A DNA stretch of 64,000 bases, from the NCBI RefSeq assembly GCF_000176855.2, contig NC_015138.1, positions 2,480,001 to 2,544,000 of the forward strand. The letters are read 5' to 3'. The notes under the pieces are model-generated. The model had not been told where the DNA came from, did not search any database, and was given only the letters and a program-made list of their open reading frames with translations. The position numbers and the translations under genes were made by a program. Positions 54,164 through 62,797 of the stretch are shown here, one piece after another; within the stretch, counting starts at the first letter, position 1, and each line of letters opens with the position of its first letter. The stretch comes from Paracidovorax avenae ATCC 19860. GTDB taxonomy: Bacteria; Pseudomonadota; Gammaproteobacteria; Burkholderiales; Burkholderiaceae_C.

Positions 54164-55623
54164 GGCGCGGTCCGGTCGATCAGGTACTGCGCCAGCAGGG
54201 GCACGGGCCGGCCGGTGCCGCCCTTGTCCTTGCCGCTCTTCCAGGCCGTTCCCGCGATGTCCAGGTGCGCCCAGCGCCCCTGGACGAAGCGCGAGAGGAA
54301 GCAGGCCGCCGTCACGCTGCCTCCGGCGCGTCCTCCGATGTTGGCCAGGTCCGCGATGGGCGACTTCAGCTGCTCCTGGTAGGCGGCGTCCAGCGGCATG
54401 CGCCAGGCGGGGTCGTCCACCTTGTCGCCCGCGGCGACCAGCGCGTTGCCCAGCGCATCGTCGTTGGCATAGAGGCCGCTGCGTACATGGCCCAGGGCGA
54501 TCACGCAGGCGCCGGTCAGCGTGGCGACGTCGATGGTCACCTCCGGTTCGAAGCGCTGCTGGGCGTAGGTGAGCGCGTCGCAGAGGATGAGGCGGCCCTC
54601 GGCATCGGTGTTCAGCACTTCGATGGTGGTGCCGCTCAGGCTGCGGACCACGTCGCCGGGCTTCAGCGCATTGCCCGCCGGCATGTTCTCGCAGGCCGCG
54701 ATCACCGCCACCAGGTTGACCTTGAGCTTCATCTCGGCACAGGCACGCAGGGTGCCCAGCACGCTGGCGGCACCGCACATGTCGTACTTCATCTCGTCCA
54801 TGGCCTCGCCGGGCTTGAGCGAGATGCCGCCCGAATCGAAGGTCACGCCCTTGCCGACCAGCGCCACGGGCGGGCGCCTGGCCTTGTCGCCCTGGTAGCG
54901 CAGCACGATCAGGCGCGGCTCCTGCAAGGAGCCCTGCGCCACGGCGAGGAAGGAATGCATGCCCAGCGCCTCGATGCCCGCGCGGTCGAACACCTCGACC
55001 TCCATGCCCCAGGCCTGGCCCAGCGCCCGGGCCTGTTCCGCCAGGTGGGCGGGGGTGCAGACGTTGGGCGGGGTGTTGCCGAGGTCGCGCACCATCGCCA
55101 CGCCATGGGAGATGGCCTGCGCCTGGTACAGGCGGGCGTGGATGGCTGCGTGGTGTTCGTCCGATGGCGTGGCGAATCGCAGCGTGCGTTCCGGCGGCAC
55201 GGGCGCCTTGTCGGTGCGGTAGGCATCGAAGCGGTAGTCGGCCTGCTGCAGTTCGAGGATCGCCTGCACCCACTGCTCCGCATCGTCGCCCAGGGCCCAG
55301 ACGATCTTGGCGGCGCGGGTCGCGGCGAGCGCGCGGGCTGCGGCGCGCGCCGAAGCGGCCGATGGCGTTTGCGTCGCGCCGGTTCCCACGAGCAGGAGCC
55401 GGTGCGCCTGCAGGCCGGCGACGGCATGCAGCAGCACGGTCTGGCCGGCCTTGCCGGCCAGTTCGCCTTCGGCGCGCAACCGGGTCAGCAGGCCCTGGCT
55501 GGCCTGGTCGATGGCCTTGGCGAGGCCCTTGAATTTGCCTTCCGCGATGCCGGCGACAAGGCAATCGCAGGGCGTCTGCAGCAGGCGCGCGGGCGTGGGA
55601 AAGGAGTTGAGCTGGAAATTCAT
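54160..55623 (-). CDS. pepA: Leucyl aminopeptidase (M17)
   Basis: 487 aa. The C-terminal catalytic domain shows GKGVTFDSGGISLKPGEAMDEMKYDMCGA (Lys, Asp ligands) and NTDAEGRLIL, the family signature. It is a hexameric Zn/Mn aminopeptidase and, in E. coli, also a DNA-binding protein in Xer recombination. It starts one base after the exbD stop at 55625, so the energy-transducer genes upstream may be cotranscribed. Confidence 0.95.
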   Translation of the reverse strand: MNFQLNSFPTPARLLQTPCDCLVAGIAEGKFKGLAKAIDQASQGLLTRLRAEGELAGKAGQTVLLHAVAGLQAHRLLLVGTGATQTPSAASARAAARALAATRAAKIVWALGDDAEQWVQAILELQQADYRFDAYRTDKAPVPPERTLRFATPSDEHHAAIHARLYQAQAISHGVAMVRDLGNTPPNVCTPAHLAEQARALGQAWGMEVEVFDRAGIEALGMHSFLAVAQGSLQEPRLIVLRYQGDKARRPPVALVGKGVTFDSGGISLKPGEAMDEMKYDMCGAASVLGTLRACAEMKLKVNLVAVIAACENMPAGNALKPGDVVRSLSGTTIEVLNTDAEGRLILCDALTYAQQRFEPEVTIDVATLTGACVIALGHVRSGLYANDDALGNALVAAGDKVDDPAWRMPLDAAYQEQLKSPIADLANIGGRAGGSVTAACFLSRFVQGRWAHLDIAGTAWKSGKDKGGTGRPVPLLAQYLIDRTAP

Positions 55624-55624
55624 G

Positions 55625-56050
55625 TCAGTTGAACTGTTCCTGGCCGGCCAGGCCGACCTTGGTGAGGCCGTGGCGCTTGATGGAAGCCATCACGTGCACC
55701 ACGGTCGAATAGTTGGCGTTCGCGTCCGGGCGCACCTGCAGTTCCGGGTGGTCGGGCTGCATGGAGGCGGACAGCAGGCGCTCGTTGAGCGTGGCGAGAT
55801 CGACGGTCTCGTCGTTCCAGCGGATGAGGCTTGCCGGCCCGATGCCGATGCGGACGGTGCGCACCTCCCTGGGCGGCGGGGGCGGGCTGTCCGTGGGCAC
55901 GGGCAGGTCGAGCTCCACGGTATGCAACTGCATCGGGATGGTGATGATCAGCATGATGAGCAGCACCAGCATCACGTCGATGAGCGGCGTGGTGTTGATC
56001 TCCATCATCAGCGCGTTGTCCTGCTTCTTGCCCCTTCTTGGCAGTGCCAT
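55625..56050 (-). CDS. exbD: Biopolymer transport protein ExbD/TolR, second copy
   Basis: 141 aa. A short cytoplasmic start, one membrane segment with INTTPLIDVMLVLLIMLIITIP including the conserved Asp, and a periplasmic domain. It forms the proton channel with ExbB for TonB. It follows a first exbD by 12 bases; the two differ in sequence (about 35-40% alike by eye), so they may serve separate roles or form a mixed dimer. Confidence 0.93.
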   Translation of the reverse strand: MALPRRGKKQDNALMMEINTTPLIDVMLVLLIMLIITIPMQLHTVELDLPVPTDSPPPPPREVRTVRIGIGPASLIRWNDETVDLATLNERLLSASMQPDHPELQVRPDANANYSTVVHVMASIKRHGLTKVGLAGQEQFN

Positions 56051-56062
56051 GGCGTGTCTCCG

Positions 56063-56482
56063 TCAGGGGTTGGACATCGGTTCGGTCACGAACCCGAGTT
56101 TCTGGATGCCGGCGTCCTGCGCGGCGCGCACGATGCGGCCCACGGGCAGGTAGGTGGCCGAGGCGTCGCCGTACACCTGCACCATGGGCTGCGGCGTGGC
56201 GCTGGCCAGTTCGGCGAACCGCTGCCGCAGCACGGGCAGGGAAATGGGCGCGGCGTTCCAGTAGATCGCGCCGTCGCGCGTCACCGACAGGTTGATGTCC
56301 TCGATCTTCGCCTGGCGCGGGTCGTTGGTCTCCTTGGGCAGGGCGACGGGCACGGTCTGCGTGGCGACGGGGATGGTGATCAGGAAGATGATCAGCAGCA
56401 CCAGCATCACGTCCACCAGCGGCGTGGTGTTGATGGACGAGACCAGCGGATCGCCGCCGTCCTGGCCGACGTTCATCGCCAT
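56063..56482 (-). CDS. exbD: Biopolymer transport protein ExbD/TolR, first copy
   Basis: 139 aa. SSINTTPLVDVMLVLLIIFLITIP is the membrane segment with its key Asp; periplasmic part ends KLGFVTEP. GGGGAG six bases before the ATG at 56482. Directly after exbB (two-base gap). Confidence 0.93.
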   Translation of the reverse strand: MAMNVGQDGGDPLVSSINTTPLVDVMLVLLIIFLITIPVATQTVPVALPKETNDPRQAKIEDINLSVTRDGAIYWNAAPISLPVLRQRFAELASATPQPMVQVYGDASATYLPVGRIVRAAQDAGIQKLGFVTEPMSNP

Positions 56483-56484
56483 GT

Positions 56485-57378
56485 TCAGCTCCCCAGGGTG
56501 ACGGCGGGCTTGCCGCCCAGCAGGGACGTGTGCAGTTCGGTGCCGAAGTCGCGCACCTCGTCCAGCGCGGCCTTGTTGCGGCGCACCAGCCAGTTGTAGC
56601 CCAGCACCGCGGGCACGGCGGCTGCCAGGCCGATGGCCGTCATGATCAGCGCTTCGCCCACGGGGCCGGCCACCTTGTCGATGCTCGCCTGGCCCGCCAG
56701 TCCGATGGCGGTGAGCGCGTGGTAGATGCCCCAGACGGTGCCGAACAGGCCCACGAAGGGTGCCGTCGAGCCGACGGTGGCGAGTACGGCGAGGCCGCCC
56801 TGCAGCCGGTCGCCGACGGCGTCGATGGCCTGCATGACCGACTGGCTCAGCCAGCTGTTGCGATCGACCTGCTGCGTCAGCGGGCCCTCGTACTGCTTCT
56901 GCGCGATGAGCCCGGCCTCGGCCACGTAGCGGAACACGCTGCTGTCCGGCAGCGCCTGGGTGGAGGTGCGCAGGTCGCCCCGGTTCCAGAAATCGGCCTG
57001 CACCAGGCGCGCCTGGCCATGGACGCGGCGCTGCTCCAGCAGCTTGGTGATGATGACGTACCAGCTGGTGGCCGACATGATCAGCAGGATGAACAGCGTG
57101 CCCTTGGACACCATGTCGCCATGCTCCCACATGGCCTTGAAGCCGTACGGGTTCTCCTGGCCCGCCGGACGGGCTGCGGGCGCGGCGGAACGCACTGCAG
57201 CGGTGCCGCCGGCATCGGGCGCCGCCTGGGTCGCAGGGGCGGCGGCAGTGGCCGCCGCTTCATTCGTGGTGGCGGCCTGCGCGAACGCAGCCGCCGGCAC
57301 GGCCAGCAGCGCCAGGGCGCACAGCGGCGCCGCGACCAGGCTGCGCAGGGAAGGGAAGTGGAACGGACGTTGGGACAT
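56485..57378 (-). CDS. exbB: MotA/TolQ/ExbB proton-channel protein
   Basis: 297 aa. A cleavable-looking signal (ALCALALLAVPAAAFAQ) and an Ala-rich periplasmic stretch are followed by three membrane segments: LFILLIMSATSWYVI, VLATVGSTAPFVGLFGTVWGIYHAL and LIMTAIGLAAAVPAVLGYN. With ExbD it powers TonB. Long N-terminal periplasmic extensions of this type are usual in beta-proteobacterial ExbB. First coding gene after tonB on the minus strand. Confidence 0.93.
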   Translation of the reverse strand: MSQRPFHFPSLRSLVAAPLCALALLAVPAAAFAQAATTNEAAATAAAPATQAAPDAGGTAAVRSAAPAARPAGQENPYGFKAMWEHGDMVSKGTLFILLIMSATSWYVIITKLLEQRRVHGQARLVQADFWNRGDLRTSTQALPDSSVFRYVAEAGLIAQKQYEGPLTQQVDRNSWLSQSVMQAIDAVGDRLQGGLAVLATVGSTAPFVGLFGTVWGIYHALTAIGLAGQASIDKVAGPVGEALIMTAIGLAAAVPAVLGYNWLVRRNKAALDEVRDFGTELHTSLLGGKPAVTLGS

Positions 57379-57570
57379 GGTGGGCTCTCCAGGAAAAGGG
57401 GATGGATCGATGAAATGGATGGGCGATGGGCTATCGGGGCGTCACATCGGTGATTCACGGCGTTGGGCATCAGCAGCGCCGCATGAACCAGCGCGGCGCC
57501 TCCTGTCCGATGGCCGCGGAGCAGGCCAAGCCAGCAGACGCCGCGGAACCGGCTGCGCCGGGCCGCTGGC
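57379..57570. other. Leader between repeat C and exbB
   Basis: No gene seen. Any exbB promoter of its own would lie here; I could not pick out a convincing -35/-10 pair. Confidence 0.3.
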
Positions 57571-57642
57571 GTCGTCCCCCTGCCCGCCGTGCTATGCACG
57601 GCGAGAGCGGGGGGAAGCGGCGCAGCCGCTCAGGGGGGTGTT
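57571..57642 (-). repeat. Dispersed intergenic hairpin repeat, copy C
   Basis: It directly follows the tonB stop (57643). On the minus strand: CACCCCCCTGAGCGGCTGCG, then CCGCTTCCCCCCGCTCTCGCCG, which is cut here into its two natural hairpin halves, and a short CGTGC/GCACG stem in place of the longer variable hairpin of copy B. The 3' tail of copies A and B is missing, so this is a shortened member. Confidence 0.65.
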
Positions 57643-58365
57643 TCACTTCAAGCTGAAGCTGAAGGGAACGCGCACCCGGACCGGCATGCCCTGGCCTTTG
57701 CAGCGCAATTCGCGCATGGCCTCCAGCACGGGACCCGCGAACAGGTCGGAACTGGCGCTGGCGATGCGCAGGTTCTCCACCGAGCCGCTGGGCGATACGT
57801 TGAATTCGGCCACCACGGTGCCTTCCAGACCCTGGCGTCGCGCCCGGGAGGGATAGCCCACGGCCTGCCGCACGTCGGCGTAGTTGGAACACACCAGTTC
57901 GACCGATGCCATGGCCGGTGCCGCAGGCGCCGGAGCCGGTGCGGGCGGGGCCGGTGGCGCGGGCGAGGGGGCCGGGGCCGGTGGCGTTGGCGGAGCAGGC
58001 GGCACGGGCGCCGGTGCCGGTGGTTCGGGGGGCGCGGGCGGCACCGGCTCCACGGCCACGCGTTCGGGAGCGGGCCGGGGCGGTGGCGGCGGCTTGGGGG
58101 CCGGCGGTTTCGGCGCGGGTGGTGTGGGAGCTGGCGGCTTCGGAGGAGGCGGCGGCGCAGGCGGTGGTGGCGGTGCCTGGATGGCCGGCTCCGGCTTCTT
58201 CTCGGCCATCAGGGTGACCAGCAGCGAATCCTTGTCGATCTCCTTCGGGGGCTTGAGGGCCGTGCTGGTCACCAGCACGTAGGCCAGGCCGACGTGCAGG
58301 GCGGCGACCATCGCGATGCCCGGCGCGCGTTCCCGCAGGTCTTTCTTCGGGGGCTTTCTGTTCAT
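57643..58365 (-). CDS. tonB: TonB energy transducer
   Basis: 240 aa. A short basic cytoplasmic start, one membrane anchor (AMVAALHVGLAYVLV), then about 95 residues made almost wholly of Pro and Ala with Lys/Glu, the spacer that spans the periplasm. The C-terminal domain (~160-240) has YPSRARRQGLEGTVVAEFNVSPSGSV, the receptor-contact fold. It transmits proton-motive force from ExbB/ExbD, encoded downstream, to outer-membrane receptors. Repeat C separates it from exbB. Confidence 0.93.
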   Translation of the reverse strand: MNRKPPKKDLRERAPGIAMVAALHVGLAYVLVTSTALKPPKEIDKDSLLVTLMAEKKPEPAIQAPPPPPAPPPPPKPPAPTPPAPKPPAPKPPPPPRPAPERVAVEPVPPAPPEPPAPAPVPPAPPTPPAPAPSPAPPAPPAPAPAPAAPAMASVELVCSNYADVRQAVGYPSRARRQGLEGTVVAEFNVSPSGSVENLRIASASSDLFAGPVLEAMRELRCKGQGMPVRVRVPFSFSLK

Positions 58366-58420
58366 GGTTTCCAGGCCTTCCTGTTCGGTATCTGCAGACG
58401 CTCTGTCGCCCGGGGCCGGG

Positions 58421-59596
58421 TCACGCGCCGCTGGCGGCGCAACGCAGCGCGGGGGCCAGCGGTGCGCCTTCCAGGAAGCCGCGCAACTGCCGGTCCGCCT
58501 GCGCGATGTCGATGCCGCTGCGCTCGTACCATGCCGGGTCGTAGTAGCTGCGGGCGTAGCGGTCGCCGCTGTCGCAGAGGATCGAGACGATGGAGCCCTC
58601 GCGGCCTGCGGCGGCCATCTCCTGCGCGGCCCAGAGCAGGCCGATGAAATTGGTGCCGGTGGAGCCGCCGACCTTCCGGCCGAGTACCGTGGAGACATGG
58701 CGCATGCCGGCCAGCGACAGCGCGTCGGGCACCTTGACCATCGCGTCCACGCAACTGGCGATGAAGCTGCGCTCGACATGCGGGCGGCCGATGCCTTCGA
58801 TGCGCGAACCGTTCGCGACCGTGAGGGCGGGGTCGGGGCGCCCCTGGTGCAGCCCTTCGTAGTAATCGAAGAACACCGAAATTTCCGGATCGGCGCACAG
58901 CACGCGCGTGGGGTGCTGGCGGTAGCGCACGTAGCGGCCCAGCGTGGCGGAGGTTCCGCCGGTGCCGGGGCTGCAGACGATCCACTCCGGCACGGGATGC
59001 CGCTCCATCTGCATCTGCCGGAATATGGATTCGGCGATGTTGTTGTTGGCGCGCCAGTCGGTGGCCCGCTCCGCATAGACGAACTGGTCCATGAAGTGGC
59101 CGCCGCTGTCTTTCGCCAGCACCATCGAGGCGGCATGCAGGTCGCAGGCCCGCTCCACGAAGTGGCATCGCCCGCCGTGGAACTCGATCGCTGCGATCTT
59201 CTCGGGGGACGTGGAAGCCGGCACGACTGCGATGAACGGCAGGCCCAGCAGGCGCGCGAAGTACGCCTCCGAGACCGCCGTCGATCCGCTGGAAGCCTCG
59301 ATGACCGGAGCGCCCTCGCGCAGCCAGCCGTTGGAGAGCGCATAGAGGAACAGCGAGCGCGCGAGGCGGTGCTTCAGGCTGCCGGTCGGGTGGCTCGACT
59401 CGTCCTTGAAGTACACGTCGATGCCGGGATAGCCGGGCAGCGCCATGGGAATCAGGTGCGTGTCGGCCGACCGGCTGAAGTCGGCCTCGATCCTGGCGAT
59501 GCACCCGGCTTCCCAGGTGCGCTGCCGGGTGCTGCGCCCGCTGGCTGGCGCGGGGCGGAGAAGGGAGCCGGGCGCATCGGAAAAGGGCGCCATCAT
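58421..59596 (-). CDS. PLP-dependent cysteine-synthase-like enzyme
   Basis: 391 aa, fold type II. The PLP lysine is Lys75 in HPTGSLKHR, the Ser/Asn loop is [12 protein letters not shown] and the phosphate-binding Gly loop is [15 protein letters not shown]. It is related to CysK/CysM but has extra N-terminal residues (1-35) and a longer C-terminus, as in the group annotated only as cysteine-synthase family. The two ATGs at 59596 and 59593 overlap the stop of the S9 peptidase gene; GAGG fits the first. Substrate uncertain; cysteine or cystathionine-type beta-replacement is likely. Confidence 0.85.
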   Translation of the reverse strand: MMAPFSDAPGSLLRPAPASGRSTRQRTWEAGCIARIEADFSRSADTHLIPMALPGYPGIDVYFKDESSHPTGSLKHRLARSLFLYALSNGWLREGAPVIEASSGSTAVSEAYFARLLGLPFIAVVPASTSPEKIAAIEFHGGRCHFVERACDLHAASMVLAKDSGGHFMDQFVYAERATDWRANNNIAESIFRQMQMERHPVPEWIVCSPGTGGTSATLGRYVRYRQHPTRVLCADPEISVFFDYYEGLHQGRPDPALTVANGSRIEGIGRPHVERSFIASCVDAMVKVPDALSLAGMRHVSTVLGRKVGGSTGTNFIGLLWAAQEMAAAGREGSIVSILCDSGDRYARSYYDPAWYERSGIDIAQADRQLRGFLEGAPLAPALRCAASGA

Positions 59597-62400
59597 GCGG
59601 CCTCTTGGACGGGGTATTCCGCCAGCTGCAGCGAATGGCCGAGGTAGTCCATCGGAGACCAGGCCTCGGTGCGCCCGCCCAGGTGGCGGCCCAGGAAGTC
59701 CTCGCACAGGGCATTGAACGACATGCGGTTGGCTTCCCGCACGAAGCCATGGCCCTCGTCCGTGTAGAGCGCATAGGTCACCGGGATGCCGCGCTCCCGC
59801 AGGGCGGCGACCATCTGTTCCGACTCGGCCTGCTTCACGCGCGGGTCGTTGGCGCCCTGGGCGATGAGCAGCGGCGCACGGATCTGAGCGGCGCGGTGCA
59901 GGGGGGAGCGGTCGCGCAGCTGGGCCAGTCCCTCTTCCGTGGCCGGGTCGCCCATCGCGCGGTGCTGGCGCACGCGGTCCGCTTCCCAGTAGGCGGGAAT
60001 GGAGGCCAGCAGCGTTTCCAGGTTGGAGGGGCCCACCACGTCGATACCGCAGGCGTAGCGCGACGGGTATCGCGTGAGCGCCGACAGCACGGCATAGCCG
60101 CCGTAGCTGCCGCCGAAGATGGCCAGGCGCTGCGGATCGGCGATGCCACGCTCGACGGCCCAGGCCACGGCGTCCTCCAGGTCCTCGTCCATCCTGCGGC
60201 CCCATTCGCCGTCCGCCGCGTTGACGAAGCGCTTGCCGAAGCCGGTCGATCCCCGGAAGTTCACGCTGAGCACGGCATAGCCGCGGTTGGCCAGCCACTG
60301 GTGCATGGGGTTGAAGCCGAAACCGTCGCGCGACCACGGGCCGCCATGCACCAGCATCACCAGCGGCAGCGGCGCGGTCGTGCGTAGGTCGCCTGCCTCG
60401 GAGCCCATGGGCACGGTGAGATAGGACACCAGCGAGAGGCCGTCGCGCGCCGGGATGACCACCGGCTGCATCCGCGCGAGCGGAGCCCATGCGAGTTCGG
60501 GCCGCAGGTCCAGCAGGTGCCGCATCTCTCGCGCCTTGCGGTCGTACAGCCACGTGGAAGACGGCCGCGTGTCGGACGACAGGGCGATGACCCATTGCTG
60601 GTCGTCTTCGGTGCGCGAGGTCAGGTGCCATTCGCCGTCACCGGCGTGGCCGTCGAGGCTTTCGATGTCACGCTCGATGGCGTCGTCCAGCACGTGCAGC
60701 TTGAAGCGCTCGTAGGTCACGCCGTAGGCCAGGGGGCGGTAGCTCGCGGCATCGGTGATCATGCCGCCGATGTCGGCGCGCGGGTCCTCGGCCAGCACGG
60801 TGGTGGCGCCGGTGTTCCAGTCGATCGCGACCAGCGCGGCGGTGTCGCGCCCGCGGCTGTCGTAGGCGTACAGCGTGCGGCCCCCGGCGTCGAAATGGGA
60901 AGGACCGGAACTGCGCCCGTCTTCCGCAGAGAACACCTGCCAGGGCTGCCAGGTTCCCGCCGCATCGCGCCGCAGCCACTCGCTGCCGCCGTCCCGTGTA
61001 TTGCGCACGGCCAGCTTCGCCTCGTACTGCGCATCCACCACGAAGCCGGCAAAGCCGGTGTTTTCTTCCACGCAATGCATTGCGCCCGTGCGCAGGTTCA
61101 GCACATGTACGTCGAAGAAGCGTGCGTCGCGGGCGTTCGAGACGACCGCGATTTCGCCCTGCCGTTCCCGGCTGATGCTCTGCACGCCCGTGCGCACGCC
61201 GGCCGCCGCAGGTGTCAGGGCGCGCAGGCTGCCGTCCGCCAGATCGGCGCCGAACAGTTGAAAGTTCTCGTCGCCGTCGCGGTCCTGCGAGAACAGCAGC
61301 ATGCCGGGAACGTAGGTCCAGTGGAAGTTCTGGATGCCGCGCCGCTTGTCATGGGTGACCTGCCGTGCCTCGTTCGGGCTGCTGCTGGGCGCGGCCCAGA
61401 TGTTCATCACGCCATCGCCGTCCGCCAGCCACGCCAGCCACTGGCCGTCGGGGCTGATCGTCATGGCGGCGCGTGCCGGGTTGGCGAACAGGTGCTTGCG
61501 GGGGATGAGCGCTGCGCAAGCGTCACCGTCGGCCGCATGCAGGATGTTCTGCATCGCCAGTGCTGCCCGGCGCCATTGCTTGCCGTACTGGCTCCTCTGG
61601 TATCGGTAGAAGGCCCTGAGCCGCCTGGCTTTCTCGGGGTGCTTTTGCTCCAGCAGAAGGAAGACATTGGTGGATCCGGTGTCCCCAGGCTCGCGGCCGG
61701 CCTTGTCTTCCGCCTGGAGCGCTTCCAGCGTCCGCTTCATGTCTTCGTCTTCCGCCTTGCCCCAGGGATAGACGGCCATGCCTGCGGCGATTCGTGCGTT
61801 CATCCAGCCACGCAGCGTGTCCGACACGGCGCTGCGGGACTGCATCGGGTCCCAGGCGGCGGATTCGATGCACGTACCCACGGATGCGGCCACGGAACCG
61901 GGCGCCTGGGCATTGGTCTGCGCGACCGCCTCGCGGCGGGCCTTGCGCCAGCTGGCGTTGTCGATGTCCTGGCCCGCCAGGCGCGCCGCGTGCAGCGCGA
62001 CCACGCCTTCCAGCGCCTCGGCCAGGCCGGCGGCAGCCTCCAGGCCGTTCAGCCCGTGGGTCTTGCCCTTGAGCAGTTCCAGCAGGATGCGGCTACCCAT
62101 CGTGTCCATCGGCATGCCAGGAGGAATGCCCTGCAGCAGGTGGATGCCCCAGGACACGCCCATGTTCGAATGGGCGGCGACCATCGAATCGATCGTGAGG
62201 GCCAGCCACTTGGGCAGGCCGTAATCGACTTCCCAGCGGTCCAGGTCGTCGCCCTGCAGCAGGCTGCCGACGAAGCTGCCGACCTCGCCGTTCCAGTACA
62301 GGGGCCGGTGCTCCCAGCGGCCGGCTTTTTCCAGGGATTGCAGTTGGTCAATCACCTGCTGGCGCAGTTGCGGGTCGCCGTGGTACGCGTGCAGGGTCAT
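59593..62400 (-). CDS. S9-family peptidase with extra N-terminal domain
   Basis: 935 aa. Residues ~310-690 form the beta-propeller of prolyl-oligopeptidase relatives (repeated D/G-rich blades such as [15 protein letters not shown]). The C-terminal alpha/beta hydrolase has GGSYGG (Ser near 763), NDPRV (Asp near 850) and DEGHGF (His near 881). The first ~290 residues are a separate domain, [20 protein letters not shown]..., with [17 protein letters not shown]. This resembles a family of stand-alone bacterial proteins of unknown function beginning AYHGD, but I cannot verify it. The gene sits between thioredoxin and the cysteine-synthase-like gene; overlaps on one side and a one-base gap on the other suggest one operon. 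Confidence 0.85.
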   Translation of the reverse strand: MTLHAYHGDPQLRQQVIDQLQSLEKAGRWEHRPLYWNGEVGSFVGSLLQGDDLDRWEVDYGLPKWLALTIDSMVAAHSNMGVSWGIHLLQGIPPGMPMDTMGSRILLELLKGKTHGLNGLEAAAGLAEALEGVVALHAARLAGQDIDNASWRKARREAVAQTNAQAPGSVAASVGTCIESAAWDPMQSRSAVSDTLRGWMNARIAAGMAVYPWGKAEDEDMKRTLEALQAEDKAGREPGDTGSTNVFLLLEQKHPEKARRLRAFYRYQRSQYGKQWRRAALAMQNILHAADGDACAALIPRKHLFANPARAAMTISPDGQWLAWLADGDGVMNIWAAPSSSPNEARQVTHDKRRGIQNFHWTYVPGMLLFSQDRDGDENFQLFGADLADGSLRALTPAAAGVRTGVQSISRERQGEIAVVSNARDARFFDVHVLNLRTGAMHCVEENTGFAGFVVDAQYEAKLAVRNTRDGGSEWLRRDAAGTWQPWQVFSAEDGRSSGPSHFDAGGRTLYAYDSRGRDTAALVAIDWNTGATTVLAEDPRADIGGMITDAASYRPLAYGVTYERFKLHVLDDAIERDIESLDGHAGDGEWHLTSRTEDDQQWVIALSSDTRPSSTWLYDRKAREMRHLLDLRPELAWAPLARMQPVVIPARDGLSLVSYLTVPMGSEAGDLRTTAPLPLVMLVHGGPWSRDGFGFNPMHQWLANRGYAVLSVNFRGSTGFGKRFVNAADGEWGRRMDEDLEDAVAWAVERGIADPQRLAIFGGSYGGYAVLSALTRYPSRYACGIDVVGPSNLETLLASIPAYWEADRVRQHRAMGDPATEEGLAQLRDRSPLHRAAQIRAPLLIAQGANDPRVKQAESEQMVAALRERGIPVTYALYTDEGHGFVREANRMSFNALCEDFLGRHLGGRTEAWSPMDYLGHSLQLAEYPVQEAA

Positions 62401-62401
62401 C

Positions 62402-62734
62402 TCAGGCTTCCAGGGCTTCGTCGATGATCTGGGCGATGCGCGTCTTGGAGACCAGGCCCACGAGGCGGGCCTTCTCCTTCCCGTCCACGAAGAGGATCAT
62501 GGTGGGCAGGCCGCGCACCTGGAACTGCTGCGCGGTGTCCTTGTTTTCGTCCGCATTGATCTTGCAGATGCGGGCTTCGCCCGCGTATTCCTCGGAGATG
62601 TCGTCCACGATGGGCAGCAGTTGCTTGCAGGGAGCGCACCATTCGGCCCAGAAATCCACGAGGACGGGGCCGGAGGATTGGAGGACGTGTTCTGAGAAGG
62701 TCGCGTTGGTGAGGGGGATGACTTGCGAAGACAT
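62402..62734 (-). CDS. Thioredoxin with CAPC active site
   Basis: 110 aa. The active site is WCAPC (Cys33, Cys36) in place of the usual WCGPC, and the cis-Pro loop is RGLPTMILF. Length and fold are those of thioredoxin 1. It should be an oxidoreductase of the cytoplasm with a changed redox potential. It is upstream of the S9 peptidase and one base from it. Confidence 0.92.
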   Translation of the reverse strand: MSSQVIPLTNATFSEHVLQSSGPVLVDFWAEWCAPCKQLLPIVDDISEEYAGEARICKINADENKDTAQQFQVRGLPTMILFVDGKEKARLVGLVSKTRIAQIIDEALEA

Positions 62735-62797
62735 GGTTCGGTTCTGTGAGTGGCGAAGAGGAGAAAGAACGGTGAGGAAGAGAGGCCGCAGGCGGAT

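Noticed and set aside
60517-62427. Open frame of 636 codons on the plus strand
   Set aside because: Antisense to the S9 peptidase, no recognisable motif, no ribosome site.
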